From Sulfurovum sp. (GTDB lineage Bacteria; Campylobacterota; Campylobacteria; Campylobacterales; Sulfurovaceae), in the NCBI GenBank assembly GCA_020726085.1, contig DYTG01000047.1, forward strand, positions 6,524 through 12,224: a DNA stretch of 5,701 nt. The letters are read 5' to 3'. The position numbers were made by a program, and so were the translations under genes. Position 1 is the stretch's first letter. The number at the start of each line of letters is the position of its first letter. The notes below the pieces were generated by a model. It did not search any database and had not been told where the DNA came from. It was given only the letters and a program-made list of their open reading frames with translations. Shown in pieces: positions 1-5,701 of the stretch.

Positions 1-1
1 A

Positions 2-2197
2 AACGACCAAACCCTTATCAATGAACAACCCAAACCCCCAACGACTCCACGGGCTTACGCTTCACTCTATGAGACGTTGCTAAGCTGGGAGCCTTCAATC
101 GATAGTGACGGTTCAATCCAAAGCTACGATGTATCTTACAAAATAGCAGGAACATCGCAGTGGAGTGAGTCTCAAAGAGTCTATGAACCAAACGTGACCA
201 TTCAAGACCTTAAACCCAACAGCAGCTATGAGTTTCGCATTCAAGCCATTGATAACCAAGGCTCTACAAGTCCCTATCTCTACACCAATACTCTAGCTAC
301 GCAACCTACCAAAGAGGGCAAAGCGATTGTTTTAATACAAGGGCTTAATGAGAGTTTGAATGATTGGAGTCTGATGACAACCGCACTCTCCAAAGAGATG
401 GGGGATAGTAATGGTAGCTATGTGGAGATTGGCATGGAGATTGCTATCGACCCCAATGCGAAGTGTTGGAATGTAAATGTTTTGGATTACCAAATGCCTT
501 GTTCACAGCTTACCAATGTGCAATACACTAGCCCTTTTAGAAGTGATAGCTATTTTCTCTACGCCAAAGATCGTATCTTTGGACTCGATAAGGGGCAATT
601 TGATGTGGTGTCGATTGATTGGAGAAAGCATGGGAATAGCAAATTTACCAACGACGCTATCGAAAAAAACTACAACTTTGGCAACAATCGTGTTTTTGTC
701 ATCAATTTCACCAACAACGACCAGCTAAGCTTTGATGCTCAAGGGGTTCAACTCAAGGCGGCTATGGATGATATTGCGAAAGTTACGGGAATTGGTGAGT
801 ATGTTTTGATAGGACACTACACGGGTGGATTAGCCGCAAGAGCCTATATCCAAAACGAAAAAACGCAAAAAATAACCAAACTTATCACCCTCAATACCCC
901 TCACCAAGGAGCAAAAGATTTGGCGGTTTTGGTAGCCGAACTCTACACCTACTACACTTCTGCAATAAGTTGGTGGGATTCGCTTATCGATACTATCGCC
1001 TCTATCTACGATGCTACGACACTCGATGGGCTTATCAATGCCATTTCAAGCAAGGGCGATGTGCATAATGCTCCACCCACCCACAATACAGGCAATAAAA
1101 CTCTTGATCAAATCTTAAATATTCAAGATCAAATCAAACTAGGCGGGATTGAGCAATACGCTGCCATTGCAGGAGGAATCTATCGTGGCGTTTCTCAAAA
1201 TGCGGGAGTCAATGCAGCTAGTGGAAGTTTGGCAATGGCTAGACTCAATGATAGAGAACTTCTTGCCAATAAATACGACGCTATTGAGGTGCATCTGCTA
1301 GGTTACAGCGATGAGAAGTGGAGTTTGGTGGAGAGCTATGTGGATGGGGATGGGAAATCCTATATCGGTAGTCAGTTGGGATTGGATGTATTTAACGACT
1401 ACCGTGTCATTTTTACGCCTGAGTTTGGCGAAGATGCACGTTACACACAAGATATAACAAGCTTAACGCAAACTAATTATGCCGATAAAGTCGTCTATAC
1501 CACAAACTACAACACCCTCTTTGCCTTTGATGATGAAGATGCCAATGCCCAAATAGTGCAAGATAAAATGTATATTGATTATGTCGCACAAGCTATCAAC
1601 CATTCAGGCGAAGAGATTGTTTCGCATTTTGGTATCGTAGAGCTTTACAACAACACCGACTATACCCTCTCACAACTCTATATCAAAAAGAGTTCCAGTA
1701 ACCTTTGGGGTGATGATTATTTGACCTATTTTGACAATATTAATTCCAATGAATACAGTGAGCTTATAGGTGTAGAGACGTGTGATAACTACTACGATAT
1801 CAAAGCCCTAGAGTATCAAACCACAGGAGATCTTATCGAAAATCGCATGGAGTTTGTCAATAGTGCAATCCATTTGCCATGCGAAACCAAAACAACCATC
1901 AAAGCTGCAAAAGTCGCAACCCTTTCTGTCTATAACGCAACCAATTTTTTGCTTGATAAGGATGGTATCTATCAACTCTATGTCAAAGAGAGTGGCAGTA
2001 GCGATTGGGGAAGCGATTTGATAGAGGGAATTGATTATTCAATAAGCTCTAAATCTTCAAAACGTATCACAATATACACCTGCGGTACGACGGTGGATAT
2101 CAAAGCAACGGGCTTGTTAGGTAGTCCTGAATGGACAACAAGCAAATATATTGAGTGCGATACGACGCAAAATATTACCGTATTGTTTCTTGATTAA
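2..2197 (+). CDS. FN3 / lipase-like alpha/beta-hydrolase protein with altered nucleophile, 5'-partial
   Basis: The reading frame is open from the window edge to TAA at 2195-2197 (731 visible residues, numbered from base 2), so the start lies upstream. A TTG at 77 falls inside a domain and is not the start. Residues 12-100 resemble a fibronectin type III domain (PP start, SWEPS, LKPNSSYEFRIQAID). Residues 107 to about 545 read as a lipase-type alpha/beta hydrolase: strand IVLIQGLNES (109-118), nucleophile elbow GHYTGGLAARAY (from 271), TLNTPHQGA (from 296), an acid-loop candidate DGDG...SQ (448-458), and His candidates H534 (NHSGE) and H542 (SHFG). The expected nucleophile Ser is Tyr273 and the usual HG oxyanion motif is QG (113-114), so ordinary Ser-hydrolase activity is doubtful. 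Residues 545-731 are two tandem WG/two-Cys domains. FN3 and paired cysteines suggest export, but any signal peptide is outside the window. Substrate unknown. The fold call is fairly secure; activity is not. Confidence 0.85.
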   Translation, partial: NDQTLINEQPKPPTTPRAYASLYETLLSWEPSIDSDGSIQSYDVSYKIAGTSQWSESQRVYEPNVTIQDLKPNSSYEFRIQAIDNQGSTSPYLYTNTLATQPTKEGKAIVLIQGLNESLNDWSLMTTALSKEMGDSNGSYVEIGMEIAIDPNAKCWNVNVLDYQMPCSQLTNVQYTSPFRSDSYFLYAKDRIFGLDKGQFDVVSIDWRKHGNSKFTNDAIEKNYNFGNNRVFVINFTNNDQLSFDAQGVQLKAAMDDIAKVTGIGEYVLIGHYTGGLAARAYIQNEKTQKITKLITLNTPHQGAKDLAVLVAELYTYYTSAISWWDSLIDTIASIYDATTLDGLINAISSKGDVHNAPPTHNTGNKTLDQILNIQDQIKLGGIEQYAAIAGGIYRGVSQNAGVNAASGSLAMARLNDRELLANKYDAIEVHLLGYSDEKWSLVESYVDGDGKSYIGSQLGLDVFNDYRVIFTPEFGEDARYTQDITSLTQTNYADKVVYTTNYNTLFAFDDEDANAQIVQDKMYIDYVAQAINHSGEEIVSHFGIVELYNNTDYTLSQLYIKKSSSNLWGDDYLTYFDNINSNEYSELIGVETCDNYYDIKALEYQTTGDLIENRMEFVNSAIHLPCETKTTIKAAKVATLSVYNATNFLLDKDGIYQLYVKESGSSDWGSDLIEGIDYSISSKSSKRITIYTCGTTVDIKATGLLGSPEWTTSKYIECDTTQNITVLFLD
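1634..2194 (+). repeat. Two tandem degenerate ~93-residue domains (protein-level repeat)
   Basis: The C-terminal end of the hydrolase-like protein contains two related units, about 1634-1912 and 1916-2194. Each begins with a hydrophobic strand and YN-x-T (ELYNNTDY / SVYNATNF). Each continues with LY-[IV]-K-[KE]-S followed by a WG-x-D motif (LYIKKSSSNLWGDD / LYVKESGSSDWGSD). Then comes TC-x4-DIKA (TCDNYYDIKA / TCGTTVDIKA), and finally a second Cys near the end (LPCETKTTI / IECDTTQNI). The cysteines are C594/C627 and C694/C719 in visible numbering, and a disulfide in each unit is plausible. The pattern resembles small beta-sandwich modules of exported bacterial proteins, for which I cannot give a family name with confidence. 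The copies are clearly diverged, so this is an old duplication and not a recent DNA repeat. Confidence 0.75.
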
Positions 2198-2199
2198 GC

Positions 2200-2218
2200 G
2201 TAAGGGTAGCCCCCTTGC
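2200..2218 (+). terminator. Weak stem-loop just after the hydrolase-like gene
   Basis: GTAAGGG (2200-2206) can pair with CCCTTGC (2212-2218) around a five-base loop, giving seven pairs including one G-T wobble. It starts three bases after the stop codon. No T-run follows, so a classical rho-independent terminator is not well supported. It could be a weak terminator or a 3'-end stabilising hairpin. Confidence 0.35.
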
Positions 2219-2260
2219 CGATAGATTTAATCAGTATCTTCAAACCTCTCTCTTAGTACT

Positions 2261-2273
2261 TTTTGGATAAAAT
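2261..2273 (+). promoter_or_regulatory. Probable sigma-70 promoter (-10) for pheST
   Basis: TTTTGGATAAAAT places a TAAAAT hexamer (2268-2273, one mismatch from TATAAT) behind a T-run and a nearby TG. This is the T-rich, -35-poor promoter style typical of Campylobacterota. No convincing TTGACA is visible upstream. Transcription would start near 2280, giving a leader of roughly 30 bases before pheS. The position between the upstream gene's hairpin and pheS supports a separate pheST transcript. Confidence 0.55.
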
Positions 2274-2302
2274 CTACTACAAATTGAAAAAATCAAAACA
2301 AT

Positions 2303-2314
2303 GAGGTTATTTTG
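2303..2314 (+). promoter_or_regulatory. Ribosome binding site and TTG start of pheS
   Basis: GAGG at 2303-2306 lies five bases before the TTG at 2312. Upstream in the same frame there is a TGA at 2285-2287 and no ATG or GTG between it and the TTG. The TTG therefore decides the start and gives the normal MKALEEKI-type PheS beginning. A four-codon ATG frame (2301-2315) overlaps this site out of frame. Confidence 0.75.
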
Positions 2315-3304
2315 AAAGCTTTAGAAGAGAAGATTATAGATGCTTCTAGCCTTGAAGCCCTTGAAAAGGTACGGGTAGAAGTTTTTGGCAAAAAGGGGAT
2401 ATTAACCCAAGAGTTTGCAAAGCTCAAAGATGTCCCACCTGCAGAGAAAAAAGATTTTGCACAAAATCTCAATACGCTCAAAGAACAACTCCAAGTCCTC
2501 TTTGATACGCACTACGCCACAATCAAAAAGCTTGAGATAGAACAGATGCTAGAGTCGCAAAAAATTGACGTTTCGCTCTACTCCAACATCTCCAACAAAG
2601 GCTCACTTCATCCGCTTGTTGAAACCATGGATAAGATTATTGACTATTTTGTAGCGCTTAACTTCTCCGTGGAGGTGGGTCCTATGGTCGAGGATGATTT
2701 TCACAACTTTGAAGCCCTCAATCTACCCAAAAATCACCCCGCTCGTGATATGCAAGATACCTTCTTTTTTGCCGATGGAAAGTTGCTACGTACCCACACT
2801 TCACCCGTACAAATCCACACGATGAAAAAACAACAGCCTCCTATTCGTATGATTGCTCCTGGTTGTGTCTTTCGGCGAGATTATGACATCACCCATACGC
2901 CCATGTTTAACCAAATCGAAGGATTAGTAGTGGATCAAAAAGGAGTGGTAAGCTTTGCCAATCTCAAATCGATTCTTACCGATTTTTTGAAGTATATGTT
3001 TGGCGATGTTGATGTGCGTTTTCGTCCTAGCTTTTTTCCCTTTACCGAACCTAGTGCTGAAGTCGATATCTCATGTATCTTTTGCAAAGGAGAGGGGTGT
3101 AGAGTCTGTTCGCATACGGGTTGGCTTGAGGTTTTGGGATGTGGTATTGTTGATCCCAATGTCTTTGAGGCGGTTGGCTATAAAGATGTGAGCGGTTACG
3201 CTTTTGGTTTGGGGATTGAACGCTTTGCGATGCTATTGCACCAAATCCCAGATTTACGCTCTTTGTATGAAGGGGATATGCGTTTGTTGGAGCAGTTTAG
3301 ATGA
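2312..3304 (+). CDS. pheS: Phenylalanine--tRNA ligase alpha subunit
   Basis: This is the catalytic subunit of cytosolic phenylalanyl-tRNA synthetase, which with PheT forms an alpha2beta2 enzyme joining Phe to tRNA-Phe using ATP. At 330 residues it has the usual length. Residues 1 to about 90 form the helical coiled-coil arm that contacts tRNA. The class II core follows: motif 1 around HPL (100-102) through VEDDFHNF, motif 2 at GCVFRRDYD (184-192), and motif 3 at GLGIERFAML (299-308). Phe-pocket residues are recognisable: H162, S164 and Q167 in RTHTSPVQ, E203, F242 and F244 in FFPFTEPS, and A297 in GYAFG. A Cys insert C255-x2-C258-x4-C263-x2-C266 precedes TGWLEVLGCG; it occurs in many bacterial PheS and looks like a metal knuckle. 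Motif 2 has Cys185 where E. coli has Arg, probably lineage variation. The start is TTG. Its TGA overlaps the pheT ATG. Confidence 0.98.
   Translation: MKALEEKIIDASSLEALEKVRVEVFGKKGILTQEFAKLKDVPPAEKKDFAQNLNTLKEQLQVLFDTHYATIKKLEIEQMLESQKIDVSLYSNISNKGSLHPLVETMDKIIDYFVALNFSVEVGPMVEDDFHNFEALNLPKNHPARDMQDTFFFADGKLLRTHTSPVQIHTMKKQQPPIRMIAPGCVFRRDYDITHTPMFNQIEGLVVDQKGVVSFANLKSILTDFLKYMFGDVDVRFRPSFFPFTEPSAEVDISCIFCKGEGCRVCSHTGWLEVLGCGIVDPNVFEAVGYKDVSGYAFGLGIERFAMLLHQIPDLRSLYEGDMRLLEQFR
3289..3304 (+). promoter_or_regulatory. pheT ribosome binding site inside pheS and ATGA overlap
   Basis: GGAG at 3289-3292, within the last codons of pheS, sits eight bases before the pheT ATG at 3301. The pheS stop (TGA, 3302-3304) and the pheT start share the four bases ATGA. 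This is a classic translational-coupling arrangement and fits the equal amounts of alpha and beta subunits the enzyme needs. Confidence 0.85.
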
Positions 3305-5640
3305 TTATTACAAGAAGTTGGATAAGTGAATTTGTTGATTTGGATAGAATAAGCGATGAGGATATTTACAAAACGCTCAACGCTATTGGTTTGGAAGTCG
3401 ATAGTATGCGTCGCTACCTTGTGCCTAAGGGTGTAGTCGTAGGCGAGATTCAATCGTGTAGCAAACACCCCAATGCCGATAAACTCAACGTCTGTATCAT
3501 TGATATTGGAACCAAGCAACCCGTACAGATTGTGTGTGGAGCGGCCAATGTGGTCAATGCCAAATTTGTAGCGGTAGCGACTATTGGGACAAAAATGGGC
3601 GATGATTTTGAAATCAAACCCGCTGTGTTGCGTGAGGTTGAGAGCTTTGGTATGGTCTGTTCGGCAAGTGAATTGGGATTGCCAGAGCTTAATGAGGGAA
3701 TTTTGATACTTGATGATTCTATTGGCAAACTGGTAGCAGGAAAGCCTCTTAATGATTATACGGCTATTAGTGATACGATTATTGAGCTCGAACTTACTGC
3801 CAACCGTGGCGATGCACTCAGTATCCGAGGTGTGGCAAGAGATTTGAGTGTAGCCCTCAAGCGTAAATTGATGGGTTTTGATTTTAAACCCCACGCCGTC
3901 GAGAAAGATTTGCGTATCGACGATGTTGCTACGGTGGATATGAAAGATTATTTGGATGCCGATTTGAGCTATACTTTGGCGACGTGTAAGGATGTACATA
4001 ATAATCTCTTGATTCAAATACGTTTGGCTTTTGCGGGGATTGAACCACGAGGCAAACTTGATAGTCTGCTTCAATACACCACACACTCAACGGGAGTCAT
4101 TTTAAAAGGATACAAAGCCGAAGTCTTCAAGGATGCCAAAAATACGGTAGCCATAAAGCACTCCTCACGCCAAAAAGGTATCGTAGAGGTTTTGGCAAAC
4201 GATAGAGTAGTTTCAGTGCTAGGGGTCAATCAAACTCCTGATAGTATAGCCGATGATGAGACTATCAAAGTGGTGATTGAGGCGAGTTATATTCATCCTA
4301 AGTTTTTGGTGGACGCTGTATCGGGCAGTGATATTGCGACCGATAATCTATACTACAACACTTCACGAGGAAGCGAACCCGAACTTGCGTTGGGGATTAA
4401 TTATATTATTAAACTCCTAGAAGACAACACTTCTGTACGCTTTGTCAATGGTACATTGGATATTCGTTCCAAACAAAAGCCTATTACTTTGGAGATGAGT
4501 AGCCGTGAAATTTGCGATATTATCGGGATGGAGATACCCAAAAAAGAGATTATGCGTATCTTAAAAGCATTGGAATTTACCATTGATGAGCGAAAAGGCG
4601 ATGGTTTCATCTGTACTGTTCCCTTTTTCAAGCAAGAAGTTACCAATATTTACGACATTACCGAAGAGATAGTGCGTATCGTGGGGATTGACAATATCCC
4701 TTCCAAGCCCCTTAATTTCACTGAAGCATTTTGTTTGAATGACGCAACCAAACGCCATCAAGCTAAAAAGATTATTCGCAATCGTTGCGTAGGAGCGACT
4801 TTTAGTGAAGTCCTTACCTACGCCTTTAGCGACGCTACCAAGTTGGCACAATACGGTTTTGTCACTATCAAAGAGGAGTTGAGACTTCTTAATCCCATCA
4901 TCGATACGCTTGATACCCTTAGAACCACAATGATGATAAATTTGCTTGAAATTGTACAAAAAAATATCAATTACAACAAAAAATCATTAGCACTCTTTGA
5001 AATTGGTGCGATATTTGATGAGAATCGAAAGGAAAAAGAGGTGATTAGCTTCATCTTTAGCGGTGCAATTGCCAAAGAGAGCATTATCAATATTGCCAAA
5101 CCCACTCCTATTGATTTTGCATCGTTTGTGGATAAACTTGCCAATGCGATAGGTCGATTTGAACTCGTACCCACAACAACGCAAAACGGACTTATCCATC
5201 CCTACCAAAGTGCCGATATCATGATAGAAGGCAAGGTGGCTGGGTATTTAAGCAGACTTCACCCCAGCAGCCAAGAGGATTTTGACCTCTACGATACCTT
5301 TATAGCTCAAATTGACTTTGATGCTATTGTGCCCAAACACATCAATGCACGCAAAATCTCCAACTACCAAGGCACCTACAAAGACCTTAGTGTCGTTGTC
5401 GATGAAAAAATTTCGCTCAAACCCCTAATGGATAGTATCGCACAACTTGATATTTCGATACTTCAAGACTATTATGTGATTGATATCTACCAAGACGAGG
5501 CTTTGGGAAGTAACAAAAGCGTAACGATACGATTTTTTATCCAATCCATGGAAAAAACCTTGCAAGATAGTGAGATTGAGATGTTGATGCAACAAATACT
5601 TGCCAAACTCCACGAGAGCCACGGAGCTTTGCTAAGATAA
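3301..5640 (+). CDS. pheT: Phenylalanine--tRNA ligase beta subunit
   Basis: This is the tRNA-recognising subunit of phenylalanyl-tRNA synthetase; 779 residues is near the family's usual length. Domains in order: N-terminal B1, then a tRNA-binding OB fold (about 40-150) with HPNADKLNVC (56-65), CGAANV (79-84) and SFGMVCSASELGL (115-127); the TANRGD..SIRG segment (166-177); a B3/B4 editing-type domain (about 210-375); B5 (about 394-467) with PITLEMS and DITEEIVRIVGID; the catalytic-like B6/B7 core (about 480-680) with LLNPI..TLDTLRT; and the C-terminal ferredoxin-like anticodon-binding domain (about 686-779) with KDLSVVV. The editing domain is divergent: the expected PLHAFD histidine region reads VILKGY (266-271), the MGG motif reads LGVNQ (307-311), and the SxRFERG segment reads NTSRGSEP (353-360). 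Hydrolytic proofreading of Tyr-tRNA-Phe is therefore uncertain. The ATG is fixed by the overlap with pheS and its GGAG site. It ends with tandem in-frame TAA TAA (5638-5643). Confidence 0.98.
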   Translation: MIITRSWISEFVDLDRISDEDIYKTLNAIGLEVDSMRRYLVPKGVVVGEIQSCSKHPNADKLNVCIIDIGTKQPVQIVCGAANVVNAKFVAVATIGTKMGDDFEIKPAVLREVESFGMVCSASELGLPELNEGILILDDSIGKLVAGKPLNDYTAISDTIIELELTANRGDALSIRGVARDLSVALKRKLMGFDFKPHAVEKDLRIDDVATVDMKDYLDADLSYTLATCKDVHNNLLIQIRLAFAGIEPRGKLDSLLQYTTHSTGVILKGYKAEVFKDAKNTVAIKHSSRQKGIVEVLANDRVVSVLGVNQTPDSIADDETIKVVIEASYIHPKFLVDAVSGSDIATDNLYYNTSRGSEPELALGINYIIKLLEDNTSVRFVNGTLDIRSKQKPITLEMSSREICDIIGMEIPKKEIMRILKALEFTIDERKGDGFICTVPFFKQEVTNIYDITEEIVRIVGIDNIPSKPLNFTEAFCLNDATKRHQAKKIIRNRCVGATFSEVLTYAFSDATKLAQYGFVTIKEELRLLNPIIDTLDTLRTTMMINLLEIVQKNINYNKKSLALFEIGAIFDENRKEKEVISFIFSGAIAKESIINIAKPTPIDFASFVDKLANAIGRFELVPTTTQNGLIHPYQSADIMIEGKVAGYLSRLHPSSQEDFDLYDTFIAQIDFDAIVPKHINARKISNYQGTYKDLSVVVDEKISLKPLMDSIAQLDISILQDYYVIDIYQDEALGSNKSVTIRFFIQSMEKTLQDSEIEMLMQQILAKLHESHGALLR

Positions 5641-5656
5641 TAAAATCTTATAGTTT

Positions 5657-5689
5657 GTAGGTTCGGTTTTAGCCGAACTTATCTTTTTT
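5657..5689 (+). terminator. Rho-independent terminator after pheST
   Basis: GTTCGG (5661-5666) pairs with CCGAAC (5673-5678) around the loop TTTTAG. The stem can extend outward through G-T and A-T pairs to about ten base pairs (5657-5682). A six-T run follows at 5684-5689. It lies 16 bases after the pheT stop, so the pheST transcript probably ends here. Confidence 0.85.
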
Positions 5690-5699
5690 GTGCTATAAT
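5684..5699 (+). promoter_or_regulatory. Extended -10 promoter for a gene beyond the right edge
   Basis: TGCTATAAT at 5691-5699 is a perfect TATAAT (5694-5699) with an exactly placed extended -10 TGn, preceded by a T-run. This is the strong Campylobacterota sigma-70 form. Transcription would start just outside the window, so the target gene (protein or stable RNA) cannot be seen. The terminator's T-run also serves as the promoter's upstream T-rich element. Confidence 0.8.
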
Positions 5700-5701
5700 C
5701 C

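Noticed and set aside
77..79. TTG as a start codon for the hydrolase-like gene
   Set aside because: It falls inside the first strands of the FN3 domain, and the frame stays open with FN3-like sequence (PP at residues 12-13) back to the window edge, so the gene starts upstream.
662..670. A-AAA-AAC slippery heptamer and A7 tract in the hydrolase-like gene, as a frameshift or phase-variation site
   Set aside because: The -1 frame stops about 20 codons later with no stimulating structure noticed, and A7 is short and common in this AT-rich coding sequence.
2861..2887. Cys185 replacing the Arg of the PheS APGRVYR motif as a functional defect
   Set aside because: The next Arg residues (R188, R189) and the rest of motif 2 are present, and this position appears variable in Campylobacterota, so no loss of activity is implied.
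3074..3109. C-x2-C-x4-C-x2-C cluster in PheS as a novel zinc domain
   Set aside because: This Cys insert before TGWLEVLG is a known variant in many bacterial PheS proteins, including Firmicutes and Campylobacterota.
3196..4086. A 296-codon open frame on the minus strand
   Set aside because: It lies opposite the end of pheS and the first part of pheT, has no recognisable domain, and its composition is that of an antisense shadow of conserved coding sequence.
4561..4959. A 132-codon minus-strand open frame
   Set aside because: It is antisense to the B5 and core domains of pheT, without family resemblance or a start-site signal.

Overview
The window looks like Campylobacterota (Epsilonproteobacteria), possibly a Sulfurimonas/Sulfuricurvum-type organism. 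Three things suggest this: moderately AT-rich DNA with T-rich, extended -10 promoters; a PheS with the Cys-rich insert and motif wording I associate with this phylum; and a PheT with the atypical B3/B4 region I recall from Helicobacter. The genus assignment is weak and comes from recalled family features, not from a search.

Layout, all on the + strand. (1) 2-2197 is the 3' part of a large gene whose start lies upstream of the window. Its product has a fibronectin type III domain, an alpha/beta-hydrolase (lipase-like) domain, and two tandem copies of a roughly 93-residue Trp-Gly/two-Cys domain at the C-terminus. The lipase nucleophile elbow reads GHYTGG instead of GHSxGG, so the expected catalytic serine is a tyrosine. 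(2) 2198-2311 is a 114-base intergenic region with a weak stem-loop, a probable promoter and the pheS ribosome binding site. (3) 2312-3304 is pheS (TTG start) and 3301-5640 is pheT. They overlap by ATGA and encode the two subunits of phenylalanyl-tRNA synthetase. (4) 5641-5701 holds a rho-independent terminator, immediately followed by a TGCTATAAT promoter for a gene beyond the right edge.

PheS and PheT form one alpha2beta2 enzyme that charges tRNA-Phe, and their overlap fits coupled, balanced synthesis. The upstream hydrolase-like gene appears to be transcriptionally separate and functionally unrelated; its architecture suggests an exported or surface protein, but its N-terminus is not visible. 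I see no RNA genes, insertion sequences, CRISPR arrays or phage genes. The most unusual content is the lipase-fold protein with an altered active site and its C-terminal repeats. Next is the degenerate-looking editing domain of PheT. I do not see a clear new multi-gene system.
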